22,395 nt of DNA, taken from contig JBKPDW010000343.1 in NCBI GenBank assembly GCA_046728115.1, positions 1-22,395 of the forward strand. The letters are read 5' to 3'. Origin of the DNA: CAVSWN01 sp046728115. Its GTDB lineage: Bacteria; Acidobacteriota; Vicinamibacteria; Vicinamibacterales; CAVVIG01. Positions 7,225-15,313 of this stretch are shown piece by piece (within the stretch, counting starts at the first letter, position 1; each line of letters begins with the position of its first letter). A program made the translations under genes and the position numbers. The notes below the pieces were generated by a model that was not told the DNA's origin, did not search any database, and saw nothing but the letters and a program-made list of their open reading frames with translations.

Positions 7225-8107
7225 TCTGGACCTGTTCGCGCATTTTCTCGAGCTCCGCTTTCGCCGCGATGATGAGCTCCGAAACCCTGAGCCCATCGGC
7301 CTTGGATCCGATTGTGTTCACCTCGCGGTTCATCTCCTGCAGCAGAAAGTCCAGCTTGCGGCCGCACGGTTCAGCGCTGTCGGCGAGCGCCGCCCAATGC
7401 GACACGTGCGCGCGAAACCGCTCCACTTCCTCGCTGATGTCGGAGCGCGCCGCGACACGGACGATCTCCTGCGCGACCGCGATCTCGTCGGCCTGGAGTT
7501 CGGCGCGAAGCTCTTTCACCCGTTCGGCCAGACGCGCCTCCATCGCGGCGCGGCCTTCGTCGGCGGCGACCGCCACTCGCTCGACGAGATCGGCGACGAA
7601 TGCACGGCGCGCGTCGAGATCGGTGCGCACATGCTCGCCTTCACGTGATCGCATGTCGTCGAGGCTCACCAGCGCGTCGCCGACGATGGCGAGCGCCTGC
7701 GCCGCCACGGCGGCCTGCGCCTCGGGATCGTCGGCTGTCTGACGATCGCGAATCGTAATTGCCTGGGGCATCCGAAGCAGATCGCCTGGCGTCAACGCTC
7801 CAGCAACAAGCCCCGTCGAGCGCGCCTGCTCGAGTGCGGTTTCGAGGGCCCGCCCGAATCCCTCGTTGAACTCCACGTCGACGCCTGGCACCTGTCGCCA
7901 CTGGAGTGCGAGGCCGAGCTCGACGCGGCCACGCGCGACACGTTTGCCGACGATCGATCGCACATCGGCCTCGATCGCCGCGAGGGTCTGCGGGATGCGA
8001 AGCTGAAGGTCGAGGTATCGGTGGTTGACCGACCGAACCGTCACCGTCATCGTCGCACGCTCGTCCTCGCGCGTGACGGAGGCGAAGCCGGTCATGGATT
8101 TGATCAC
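7214..8107 (-). CDS. YicC/YloC family endoribonuclease
   Basis: A 297-residue member of the YicC/YloC family, shown in E. coli to have endoribonuclease activity and to influence small-RNA turnover. The family N-terminus MIKSMTGFA is present, followed by the YicC_N domain (about 2-155), and the conserved C-terminal domain with SDISEEVERFRAHV (222-235) and GRKLDFLLQEMNREVNTIGSKA split around 249-270. The start is GTG at 8107-8105. The gene precedes gmk with an 11-base overlap, which is the typical neighbourhood of this family in many phyla. A 67-bp gap with an inverted repeat separates it from the upstream ABC exporter gene, so it may have its own promoter, but I see no convincing one. Confidence 0.93.
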   Translation of the reverse strand: MIKSMTGFASVTREDERATMTVTVRSVNHRYLDLQLRIPQTLAAIEADVRSIVGKRVARGRVELGLALQWRQVPGVDVEFNEGFGRALETALEQARSTGLVAGALTPGDLLRMPQAITIRDRQTADDPEAQAAVAAQALAIVGDALVSLDDMRSREGEHVRTDLDARRAFVADLVERVAVAADEGRAAMEARLAERVKELRAELQADEIAVAQEIVRVAARSDISEEVERFRAHVSHWAALADSAEPCGRKLDFLLQEMNREVNTIGSKADGLRVSELIIAAKAELEKMREQVQNVE

Positions 8108-8114
8108 AACATCA

Positions 8115-8162
8115 CCACCACAGAGGACCGACCCTCCTGTCCGTCCGTGTCCTCCGCGGTGG
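8115..8162. repeat. Imperfect inverted repeat between ABC exporter and yicC
   Basis: CCACCACAGAGGAC (8115-8128) and GTCCTCCGCGGTGG (8149-8162) are reverse complements at 12 of 14 positions, with a 20-base pyrimidine-rich loop. The element fills most of the 67-bp gap between the ABC exporter stop and the yicC start. It could form a hairpin in the transcript, but no T-run follows on the minus strand. Unlike the other elements it shows no clear tandem word, although the inverted-arm layout is the same. Confidence 0.55.
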
Positions 8163-8174
8163 AGACATTCAGAG

Positions 8175-9941
8175 TCACGAGGTCACCATCCGCCGCTCGG
8201 CTTTCCGCCCCTCCAGCAATTGCAGCTGATACAGCGTCGCGTACGTGCCGTCGGGGCGTGCAAGGAGGTCGTCGTGACGTCCGATCTCCACGACGCGCCC
8301 GCGTTCGAGGACGATGATCGCGTCGGCGCGGCGGATTGTCGACAGCCTGTGCGCGATGACGAACGACGTGCGATTCAGCATCAGATTGGCGAGCGCGTCC
8401 TGCACGAGCAGCTCCGATTCCGTGTCGAGCGCAGACGTGGCTTCGTCGAGGACGAGGATCGGCGCGTTCTTGAGGAGGGCGCGGGCAATCGCCAGCCGCT
8501 GCCGCTGGCCACCCGACAGCCGCTGCCCGCGTTCGCCGATCATCGTCTCGTACCCCTGCGCCGATGCGGCGATGAAGTCGTGCGCGTTGGCGGCGCGCGC
8601 CGCAGCTTCGATGGCCGATCGCGGGGCGTCCGGCGAGCCGTAGGCGATGTTGTTCGCGATGGTGTCGTCGAACAGCACGGTGTCCTGCGTGACGATGCCA
8701 ATCTGCTTGCGCAGCGACGACAGCGTCACGGAGCGGATATCCTCGCCGTCGATCACGATCGCGCCGGAGCTGACGTCGTAAAAACGCGGCAGCAGGTTCA
8801 CGAGTGTCGTCTTTCCTGCGCCGCTGCGGCCGACGATGGCCACCATCTGACCCGCACGGACGGTGAACGTCACGCCGCGCAGGATCCTGCCGGGACCATC
8901 CTCGTAGCCGAATCCGATGTTGCAGAACTCGATCGCCTTGTGAAACGGAGCGAGGGTCGTCGCGCCCTGCTGCTCGAGCACCTCGGTGTGCGTGTCGAGC
9001 ATCTCGAAGATGCGCTCCGACGCAGCGATCGCCTGCTGCAGATTGGCGTTCACGCGGCTGAGTTTTTTCGCCGGGCCGTACATCATGAAGACGGCCGTGA
9101 AAAACGCGACGAACTGACCTTGTGTGAGCCGGCCCGCCGAGATCTGACTTTCGCCGTACCACAAGGCGCCAGCCATACCCACGCCGCCCAGCAACTCCAT
9201 CAGCGGCGGCAGGCTCGCCATCGCTGCCGTCACCTTCATGTTGGTCCGGAACAGGTGATAACCAGCGCGCGCAAAACGATCTCCTTCCAGCTTTTCCGTG
9301 CCGAACGCCTTCACGATCCGGTGACCGGTGAATGCTTCGGAACTCAAGTGGGAGATCTGTTCGAGCGCTTCCTGGCTGCGCTTCGTCGTGCGCCGGACGC
9401 GCTGACCCAGCCGCACCAGCAGGTAAATCACCGGCGGCGCGCCAGTCATGCAGACCAGCGCCAGGCGCGCGTCGATCCAGAACATGAGGCTGGCAAATCC
9501 GACGAGCGCCAGCGTCTCCCGTGCGAGATCGCCGATGGTTTCGGATACAGCCTGCTGGACCTGGCCGACGTCGTTGTTGATCCGCGAGAGCAGCCGGCCG
9601 GTTGTGCCATGCGCGAAGAATCCTGCCGACTGGCCGAGAATGTGCCGGTACAGCTCGTTACGCAGATCCATCACCACGCGTTGGCCCACGTCTGCCATCA
9701 AGTACGACGAGGCGTACGAGCCCATGCCCTTCAGCAGATACACGGCGACGACCGCCCACGCGATCAAGGCGACCTGTTCCTGCTTTGGCAACAAATTGTC
9801 GAAAATGGGTTTGATCAGGTACGCAAGCCCGGCCGATCCGACGGCGTAGATCACCATGCCGACTACGGCCCAGACCAGCCGCGATCGGTACGGCCGCCCG
9901 TAGTTCATTAATCGCCGGAGCGTCGCGCGCTGCCTCGGCAT
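8175..9941 (-). CDS. MsbA/PglK-like ABC exporter (fused permease and ATPase)
   Basis: A 588-residue half-transporter that would act as a homodimer in the inner membrane. Six membrane segments are seen (about 20-42, 57-79, 139-156, 158-178, 241-263, 277-290), followed by an ATPase domain with Walker A GRSGAGKT (371-378), Q-loop Gln419, signature LSGGQ (475-479), Walker B ILVLDEA (495-501) and H-loop His531. I chose the ATG at 9941-9939; longer in-frame reading overlaps galE and adds no conserved sequence. The fold fits both MsbA (lipid A-core flippase) and PglK-type lipid-linked oligosaccharide flippases. Placement after ugd and galE, with no lpx gene near, makes a role in exporting the glycan of this locus attractive, but the sequence alone cannot decide. 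Confidence 0.9.
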   Translation of the reverse strand: MPRQRATLRRLMNYGRPYRSRLVWAVVGMVIYAVGSAGLAYLIKPIFDNLLPKQEQVALIAWAVVAVYLLKGMGSYASSYLMADVGQRVVMDLRNELYRHILGQSAGFFAHGTTGRLLSRINNDVGQVQQAVSETIGDLARETLALVGFASLMFWIDARLALVCMTGAPPVIYLLVRLGQRVRRTTKRSQEALEQISHLSSEAFTGHRIVKAFGTEKLEGDRFARAGYHLFRTNMKVTAAMASLPPLMELLGGVGMAGALWYGESQISAGRLTQGQFVAFFTAVFMMYGPAKKLSRVNANLQQAIAASERIFEMLDTHTEVLEQQGATTLAPFHKAIEFCNIGFGYEDGPGRILRGVTFTVRAGQMVAIVGRSGAGKTTLVNLLPRFYDVSSGAIVIDGEDIRSVTLSSLRKQIGIVTQDTVLFDDTIANNIAYGSPDAPRSAIEAAARAANAHDFIAASAQGYETMIGERGQRLSGGQRQRLAIARALLKNAPILVLDEATSALDTESELLVQDALANLMLNRTSFVIAHRLSTIRRADAIIVLERGRVVEIGRHDDLLARPDGTYATLYQLQLLEGRKAERRMVTS

Positions 9942-9961
9942 GATCAGGACGCGCTCATCCG

Positions 9962-10960
9962 CTAGTCCCCATAACCATTCGGATTCGCGCGGTGCCAGTT
10001 CCACGCCGTGGACACAATGGCATCGAGCGTCGGGAACCGCGGGGTCCAATGCAATTCGGCCTGCGCCTTCTGCGGCGATGCGTACAATACCGCCGGATCT
10101 CCGGCTCGGCGTGGCGCCAGCATCCACGGCACCTTCCGCCCCGTGACCCGTTCAACGGCTTCAATGACCTCTCGCACGGAATGGGGACGACCTGTGCCGA
10201 GGTTGTATGCAGCCGATTTCTCTACATCGACGATGGCCTCCAACGCGCGGACGTGCGCATCGGCCAGATCGGTCACGTGGACGTAGTCGCGGAGGCATGT
10301 GCCGTCGGGAGTCGGGTAGTCGTCGCCAAACACCTGCAGCACCGCCCCACCCCTCGCGGCGTCGATGGCGCGTGGGATCAGATGAATTTCCGGTGAGTGG
10401 TCCTCGCCGATCTCGCCATCGGGGTCGGCACCCGCGGCATTGAAGTAGCGCATCGAGGCGAACCGCACCCCGTAGGCACGCTCGTAATGCGGCAGCGCCC
10501 GTTCAATGGCGAGTTTTGTTTCACCGTAGCTGTTGATCGGCAACTGCGGATGGGCTTCGGTGATCGGCGTCTCGATCGGCTCGCCGTAGGTTGCGCACGT
10601 CGACGAGAAGACGAAGTACTGCACCGATTCGGCCGCCATCGCTTCCAGCACGCTCAGCGCCCCTCCGACGTTGTTGCGATAATATCGGACCGGCTCGCGC
10701 ACTGACTCGCTGACGTCGAGGAAGGCCGCGAAGTGGATGACGGCCCCGACCTGGTGGCGCCTCAGCGCTTCCCGAACGTGTGCAACGTCGCTGACGTCCC
10801 CCTCGACGAGCTCGCCATATCGCACCGCGGCGCGATGCCCCGCGTCGAAATTGTCGTAGACGACCACGCGATACCCGGCACGATGCAGTGCCTTCGCCGC
10901 ATGGCTTCCGATGTATCCGGCGCCGCCAGTCACCAGGACCGCGCGCGACTTATCGGCCAA
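9962..10960 (-). CDS. galE: UDP-glucose 4-epimerase
   Basis: Interconverts UDP-glucose and UDP-galactose with bound NAD. The 332-residue short-chain-dehydrogenase-like protein carries the NAD motif TGGAGYIGSH (11-20), Asp36 for the adenine ribose, the catalytic threonine in SSTCATYG (119-126), and the Tyr145-x3-Lys149 pair. The later segment RYFNAAGADPDGEIGEDH is the characteristic GalE substrate stretch and distinguishes it from other epimerases. The start appears to be TTG (10960-10958), 11 bases inside ugd; no ATG or GTG nearby gives the full NAD-binding strand. It lies between ugd and the ABC exporter in the same direction and likely supplies UDP-Gal for the adjacent glycan cluster. Confidence 0.95.
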   Translation of the reverse strand: MADKSRAVLVTGGAGYIGSHAAKALHRAGYRVVVYDNFDAGHRAAVRYGELVEGDVSDVAHVREALRRHQVGAVIHFAAFLDVSESVREPVRYYRNNVGGALSVLEAMAAESVQYFVFSSTCATYGEPIETPITEAHPQLPINSYGETKLAIERALPHYERAYGVRFASMRYFNAAGADPDGEIGEDHSPEIHLIPRAIDAARGGAVLQVFGDDYPTPDGTCLRDYVHVTDLADAHVRALEAIVDVEKSAAYNLGTGRPHSVREVIEAVERVTGRKVPWMLAPRRAGDPAVLYASPQKAQAELHWTPRFPTLDAIVSTAWNWHRANPNGYGD

Positions 10961-12251
10961 TGGAAAAATACTGGAAGCCGAGCGCGCGCATGTGCTCCGG
11001 CGAGTAGATGTTGCGCCCGTCGAAAACGACCGGCTCGCGCAGGAGCGACCGCATCTTGTTGAAGTCCGGCTCGCGGAACTCGTTCCACTCCGTCACGATC
11101 GCCAGCGCGTCGGCCCCCGCGAGCGCGTCGTAGCTCTTCTCGCAGAGCGCAATGCGGCCGTCGAACAACTGCGCTGCTACGGGGCTCGCCGCGGGATCGT
11201 ACGCCCGAACGTTCGCACCCCGCTCGAGGAGCCGTTCGATGATCGGGATCGCTGGCGCCTCGCGCATGTCGTCCGTGCGCGGCTTGAAGGCCAGACCCCA
11301 CAGCGCGATCGTGCGGCCTCGCAGACTTCTGAAATGCCGCTCCATCTTCTCGACGAGCCGCTCTTTCTGCGCGTCGTTGACGGCCTCGACGGCGCGCAGA
11401 ATCCTGAAGTCGTAGCCTTTGTCCTCGGACGATTTGAGCAGCGCCTTGACGTCTTTCGGAAAACAGCTGCCGCCGTATCCAACGCCTGGAAAGAGGAACG
11501 ACGTGCCGATCCGGCGGTCCGATCCGATCGCCTTGCGCACTTGATCGACGTCCGCACCGACCAGCTCGCAGACGTTGGCGATCTCGTTCATGAAGGAGAT
11601 GCGCGTCGCAAGGATCGCGTTCGCGGCATACTTGCACAGCTCGGCGCTCGCCGTGTTCATCATGAGAATCGGGGCGCCTGTACGTGTGAACGGCGCGTAC
11701 AGCTCGCGCATGACGTCCGCGGCGCGACTGTCGTCGGGCTCCGTGCCCACGACGACCCGGTCGGGCTTCATGAAATCTTCGATGGCAGCGCCCTGCTTGA
11801 GGAACTCGGGATTGCTGACGACGCTGAAGGGGCACGACGTATGAGCGGCGATAGCGTCGTGGACCTGCCGCGCCGTGCCGACCGGCACGGTGCTCTTGTC
11901 GACCACGACCGTGTACTTGTTCATGGCGCGCCCGACTTCGGCCGCCACGGTCAGCACGTGCTGCAAGTCCGCCGATCCATCCTCCCCTTGGGGCGTGCCA
12001 ACCGCAATGAACACGATTTCGGAAGCCTGAACCGAAGGCCGGAGCTCCGTTGTGAAGGTCAGTCGCTCTTCTTGCTCGTTCCGGCGAACCAGTTCTTCAA
12101 GGCCGGGCTCGTAAATGGGCATCTTGCCGCCCTTGAGCTTCGCAATCTTGGCATCGTCCTTGTCCACGCAAACGACCGTATTTCCGTTCTCCGCGAGACA
12201 TGCACCCACCACCAAACCGACATACCCCGTTCCAACGACGGCGATTTTCAT
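10950..12251 (-). CDS. ugd: UDP-glucose 6-dehydrogenase
   Basis: Oxidises UDP-glucose to UDP-glucuronate with two NAD+. The 433-residue product has the normal length and order: the NAD motif GTGYVGL (7-13), the Thr-Pro segment AVGTPQGEDGSADL (83-96), STVPVGT (120-126), the Glu in NPEFLKQGAAIEDF (147-160), Lys207 and Asn211, and the catalytic Cys263 in YGGSCFPKD. The C-terminal UDP-binding domain with GLAFKPRTDDMREAP follows. UDP-glucuronate is both a building block and the substrate of the decarboxylase encoded at 19124. It is the first gene of the minus-strand sugar series, divergent from the glycosyltransferase cluster across only 37 bp. Confidence 0.96.
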   Translation of the reverse strand: MKIAVVGTGYVGLVVGACLAENGNTVVCVDKDDAKIAKLKGGKMPIYEPGLEELVRRNEQEERLTFTTELRPSVQASEIVFIAVGTPQGEDGSADLQHVLTVAAEVGRAMNKYTVVVDKSTVPVGTARQVHDAIAAHTSCPFSVVSNPEFLKQGAAIEDFMKPDRVVVGTEPDDSRAADVMRELYAPFTRTGAPILMMNTASAELCKYAANAILATRISFMNEIANVCELVGADVDQVRKAIGSDRRIGTSFLFPGVGYGGSCFPKDVKALLKSSEDKGYDFRILRAVEAVNDAQKERLVEKMERHFRSLRGRTIALWGLAFKPRTDDMREAPAIPIIERLLERGANVRAYDPAASPVAAQLFDGRIALCEKSYDALAGADALAIVTEWNEFREPDFNKMRSLLREPVVFDGRNIYSPEHMRALGFQYFSIGR

Positions 12252-12259
12252 AGCACAAT

Positions 12260-12288
12260 AAGATACTGACTCTGAAAGACTTACACAA
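12260..12288 (-). promoter_or_regulatory. Weak candidate promoter for ugd
   Basis: On the minus strand TTGTGT (12288-12283) and TATCTT (12265-12260) are 17 bp apart. The -10 matches four of six and the -35 three of six. The predicted start would be within a few bases of the ATG at 12251, implying a nearly leaderless message. The 37-bp divergent gap must hold control sites for both directions, but I found no better pair, and none for the plus strand. Confidence 0.3.
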
Positions 12289-13416
12289 GTGCGCGTTCTC
12301 GTAGACTATCGCCCGGCGCTGCGCGAGCGGACTGGTGTCGGCGAGTACGCGCACCAACTTGTGCGGTCGCTGCTCGCACTCTTTGCGCCGCATGAACGCA
12401 ACGGACTCGAGGTTTCGCTGTTCTCGAGCTCGTGGAAGGATCGCCTGAGGCCAGCGGCCGAGCTCAGCGGTGCGATTCCGATCGATTGCCGTGTCCCTGG
12501 CCAGGTGCTGAACTTCGCGTGGCACCGACTAGGCTGGCCGCCGGCCGAAACGCTGACAGGCCGTGCCTTCGACGTGACGCATTCGCTGCACCCTCTGCTG
12601 CTTCCGGCCCGTGAGGCCGCGCAAGTCGTGACGATTCACGATTTCTCCTTTCTCGATCATCCCGAGCGCACGCGTGCCGAGATCCGGCGTGATTATGCGG
12701 CGCTCGCGCGCGCTCATGCGCAACGCGCGGACGGAATCGTCGTGATTTCGCAATTCACGGGGCGCGAAGTTCAGCGTCGATTTGACATCCCTGCCGACCG
12801 GATCGCCGTCTGCACGCCAGGGGCGCCACCGTGGGCGCCGCGCACCGAGATGGCTCCGAACGCGTACATCCTGTTTGTCGGCACGCTCGAACCGCGAAAA
12901 AATGTCGGCGGGCTGTTGGATGCTTACGAACGAATGGTGGCTCGGCATCGCGGCGTACCGCGACTGGTGCTCGCGGGCAAATCACTTCCGGAATCCGGGC
13001 CCTGGCTCGATCGGATCGACCGCGCGCCTCTTCGAGGACACGTCGAATACGCCGGATATGTCGATGCGCGCAATCGCCGTGCGCTGTATGAAGGCGCGCG
13101 TCTGCTCGTGCAGCCATCGTTCGACGAAGGATTCGGCATGCCCGTGCTCGAGGCGATGACGCTTGGCGTACCGGTCGTCGCATCCAACCGCGGAGCGCTG
13201 CCGGAAGTCGTCGGCGACGCTGGCCCCCTGGTGGATGCGGACGATTCGGAGGCGCTTGCGGCAGCGATCGAACGCGTGGTCGACGACGAGACGTTCGCGT
13301 CGGCGTGCGCCTCGAAGGGCATCATCCGATCGCGTCAATACCGCTGGGACGTCATGGCGCGCGGGGTCTACGATGCGTACCGCCGTGCGATTGAGAAACG
13401 ATGCGCATCGGTATAG
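12289..13416 (+). CDS. GT4-family glycosyltransferase (GT-B fold), first of the cluster
   Basis: A 375-residue retaining glycosyltransferase that would transfer a sugar from a nucleotide donor to a growing lipid-linked glycan on the cytoplasmic face of the membrane. The N-terminal Rossmann domain begins MRVLVDYRPA with the glycine-rich acceptor loop ERTGVGEY (13-20), and contains VTIHDFSFL (114-122). The C-terminal donor domain begins FVGTLEPRKN (196-205) and carries the E-x7-E motif from Glu280 to Glu288 (EGFGMPVLE). The start is GTG at 12289. The donor and linkage cannot be read from the sequence. It overlaps the next GT4 gene by 16 bases and resembles the two other MRIGIDAR-type genes nearby. 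Confidence 0.92.
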   Translation: MRVLVDYRPALRERTGVGEYAHQLVRSLLALFAPHERNGLEVSLFSSSWKDRLRPAAELSGAIPIDCRVPGQVLNFAWHRLGWPPAETLTGRAFDVTHSLHPLLLPAREAAQVVTIHDFSFLDHPERTRAEIRRDYAALARAHAQRADGIVVISQFTGREVQRRFDIPADRIAVCTPGAPPWAPRTEMAPNAYILFVGTLEPRKNVGGLLDAYERMVARHRGVPRLVLAGKSLPESGPWLDRIDRAPLRGHVEYAGYVDARNRRALYEGARLLVQPSFDEGFGMPVLEAMTLGVPVVASNRGALPEVVGDAGPLVDADDSEALAAAIERVVDDETFASACASKGIIRSRQYRWDVMARGVYDAYRRAIEKRCASV

Positions 13417-14507
13417 ATGCGCGCGAGATTTGCGGTCGCGCGACGGGGGCCGGTCGCTATCTGGGCGGCCTGCTCCGCGAGTGGTCGATCTGTGCTCAGG
13501 CGCGCAGCCACGAGTTTCTCCTGTATGCGCCGGAGCCAATCGCCCTCGCGCTCGATGGCCGTCGGTTTCTCTCGCGACAGTTGCCGGGTCCGGGAAACTG
13601 GCGTTGGGAACAGATTAGAATTCCGCGCGCTGCACGGGCCGATCACCTCGACGTTTGGTTTGCGCCCGCCTACACGGCGCCGCTTCGATTAACCATCCCG
13701 ACAGTTGTTGCTGTTCACGACTTGTCGTTCGTGGCTCATCCAGAATGGTTCCGCATCCGTGAAGGTGTGCGACGGCGATGGCTGACACACGAAAGCGCCC
13801 GCGCGGCACGAACCGTCGTCACGATCTCTGAATTCTCGAGACGAGAGTTGATGGAACGACTCGACATCCCGGGGGCTCGCATTCGCGTGATACCGCCAGG
13901 GCTAGGCCTTGCAAATCCGACATCCCCCAATCCCCAACGGTTAGTCCCTAATGCCCAATCTCCAAGCCCTACTCCCAATTCAGTCTTGTACGTCGGCTCC
14001 ATTTTCAACCGCCGGCATGTGCCGGATCTGATTCGAGCGTTTGGACCGATTGCCCGCTCATACGCCGGTGTCTCGCTGGACATCGTCGGCGACAATCGGA
14101 GCTATCCGAAACAGGACCTCCGGCGAACGATCGAGGCAGAGGGCTTGCACGACTCCGTCCGCTGGCACGAGTACGTGAGCGACGCGGAACTGGACGTCTT
14201 TTACGCGCGGGCCAGTGCCTTTGCGTTCCTGTCGGAGTACGAGGGGCTGGGGTTGACACCGCTCGAGGCGCTCGCTGCAGGCGTGCCTGCTGTGCTCCTC
14301 GACACGCCGGTCGCGCGCGAAAGCTGCGGCGACGCGGCGATCTACGTGCCGACGAACGATCTCCGAGCGGTTACGCAGGCACTCGAGCAGCTTCTGTTCG
14401 ACGATGCGACACGGGGACGACTGCTTGCAGCGGCGCCTGGCGTTCTCGCGAGATACTCGTGGCCAAAAGCAGCCCGCGAAACGCTCGCAGTGCTGGAGGC
14501 GGTTTGA
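13401..14507 (+). CDS. GT4-family glycosyltransferase with repeat-coded hinge
   Basis: A 368-residue GT-B glycosyltransferase. The N-terminal domain (MRIGIDARE, acceptor loop RATGAGRY at 13-20, VAVHDLSF at 103-110) ends at VIPPGLGL (163-170). The donor domain starts VLYVGSIFNRR (195-205) and has an E-x7-E motif from Glu281 to Glu289 (EGLGLTPLE). Between them, residues about 171-194 form a Pro/Asn/Ser-rich hinge that is longer than in the sister proteins and is encoded by eight 7-bp repeats (13926-13981). The frame stays open through the array. The start is ATG at 13401, overlapping the previous gene by 16 bases. The sugar specificity is unknown. Confidence 0.92.
   Translation: MRIGIDAREICGRATGAGRYLGGLLREWSICAQARSHEFLLYAPEPIALALDGRRFLSRQLPGPGNWRWEQIRIPRAARADHLDVWFAPAYTAPLRLTIPTVVAVHDLSFVAHPEWFRIREGVRRRWLTHESARAARTVVTISEFSRRELMERLDIPGARIRVIPPGLGLANPTSPNPQRLVPNAQSPSPTPNSVLYVGSIFNRRHVPDLIRAFGPIARSYAGVSLDIVGDNRSYPKQDLRRTIEAEGLHDSVRWHEYVSDAELDVFYARASAFAFLSEYEGLGLTPLEALAAGVPAVLLDTPVARESCGDAAIYVPTNDLRAVTQALEQLLFDDATRGRLLAAAPGVLARYSWPKAARETLAVLEAV
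13926..13981 (+). repeat. CCCAATC heptad array inside a GT4 gene
   Basis: Eight consecutive 7-bp units are in register: CCCAATC, CCCAACG, GTTAGTC, CCTAATG, CCCAATC, TCCAAGC, CCTACTC and CCAATTC. Adenine occupies position four in all eight units, and cytosine position two in seven. They encode the Pro/Asn/Ser-rich hinge between the two Rossmann domains of the GT4 enzyme. The base composition contrasts with the GC-rich flanking codons. No inverted copy was found nearby, unlike at most of the other word arrays. Confidence 0.75.
14495..14499 (+). promoter_or_regulatory. Ribosome binding site deciding a TTG start
   Basis: GGAGG at 14495-14499 stands four bases before TTG at 14504, which overlaps the preceding stop codon as TTGA. 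This favours TTG over the in-frame GTG at 14459 as the start of the GT2 gene and suggests stop-start coupling. Confidence 0.65.
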
Positions 14508-15280
14508 TACAGCTGTCGATCGTCATCGTCTCCTACAACGCGCGGGCCGACCTGGAGCGGTGTCTCGATGCGCTCATCGCCTCGCCACCGAGCGTCACGT
14601 ACGAGATCATCGTGGTGGACAACGGCTCGACTGACGGAAGCGTGGATGCGGCCCGGAAGCGTCAAGGCGTACGCGTCATCGAGAACGGAGCGAACTTCGG
14701 TTTCGCGCGCGCGAACAATATCGGCATCACAGCCAGCCAGGGAACGAACCTTCTGCTGTTGAACAGCGACACGGTCGTCTCGCCCGGCGCCATCGATCGA
14801 CTGCTCACCGCGCTCGACAGCGACGCCACAGTTGCGGTGGTCGGACCGCGCCTAGTCGACGAGAACGGCCGTCCCGAGCTGTCGTTCGGCCGCATGATAA
14901 GTCCGCTCAACGAGCTGCGTCAGCAGCAGGCGGCGCGCGGCGACGTCGATCGCATGACGCGCGAACGTCAGTACCCGGATTGGGTCAGCGGCGCGTGTCT
15001 GATGACCCGTCGAGCGGACGTCGACGCCGTCGGTCTCTTCGACGAACGGTTTTTCATGTACACGGAAGATGTCGATCTCTGCGCCGCAATCCGGGCATGC
15101 GGACGACGGATCCTCTTCACGCCCGACGTGGAGGTTGTGCATCTACGTGGCCGATCTGCCGCCACGGCCCCCGACTCGACGCACGAGGCTTATCGGCGCA
15201 GTCAGATCGCGTTCTACGAGAAACATCATCCCGCATGGGCGCCAATTCTGCGGCTGTACCTGCGTCTGCGTCACAGGTAG
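14504..15280 (+). CDS. GT2-family glycosyltransferase (GT-A fold, rhamnosyltransferase-like)
   Basis: An inverting GT-A glycosyltransferase of about 258 residues. From the chosen TTG start the protein begins IQLSIVIVSYN, the usual first strand. It shows DNGSTDGS (39-46), the metal-binding NSD at 87-89, the acceptor-site segment WVSGAC (160-165) and EDVDLC (188-193) with the probable catalytic base Asp, then a conserved His near 213. This pattern is typical of the WbbL-like rhamnosyltransferase branch of GT2, but many GT2 enzymes share it, so the donor is uncertain. The gene overlaps the upstream GT4 stop codon. The next gene is 120 bp away, the largest gap in the cluster; the gap holds a hairpin at 15296-15313. 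Confidence 0.9.
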   Translation: MIQLSIVIVSYNARADLERCLDALIASPPSVTYEIIVVDNGSTDGSVDAARKRQGVRVIENGANFGFARANNIGITASQGTNLLLLNSDTVVSPGAIDRLLTALDSDATVAVVGPRLVDENGRPELSFGRMISPLNELRQQQAARGDVDRMTRERQYPDWVSGACLMTRRADVDAVGLFDERFFMYTEDVDLCAAIRACGRRILFTPDVEVVHLRGRSAATAPDSTHEAYRRSQIAFYEKHHPAWAPILRLYLRLRHR

Positions 15281-15295
15281 CGAGAGCCGGTCATC

Positions 15296-15313
15296 CCTCG
15301 GCTTCGGCCGGGG
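15296..15313 (+). other. GC-rich hairpin with UUCG loop after the GT2 gene
   Basis: A seven-base-pair stem (CCTCGGC, 15296-15302; GCCGGGG, 15307-15313; one G-U pair) closes a TTCG tetraloop, an exceptionally stable RNA fold when closed by C-G as here. It begins 15 bases after the GT2 stop codon. No run of T follows, so a standard intrinsic terminator is not supported. It may protect the 3' end of the upstream message or pause polymerase. The rest of the 120-bp gap shows no clear promoter; TATGAT at 15390-15395 has no matching -35. Confidence 0.4.

Noticed and set aside
8025..9911. A 628-codon open frame on the plus strand opposite the ABC exporter
   Set aside because: It is a mirror of a well-supported exporter gene, shows no recognisable motif, and is the usual artefact of GC-rich codon use.
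9942..10127. N-terminal extension of the ABC exporter into galE
   Set aside because: The added residues are unlike exporter N-termini and overlap galE by over 160 bases; the ATG at 9941 gives the normal length.
10911..12269. A 452-codon open frame opposite ugd
   Set aside because: Antisense shadow of a complete UDP-glucose dehydrogenase; no motif of its own.
13926..13981. CCCAATC array as evidence that the GT4 gene is a pseudogene
   Set aside because: The frame is open through the array and both flanking domains are intact with catalytic motifs.
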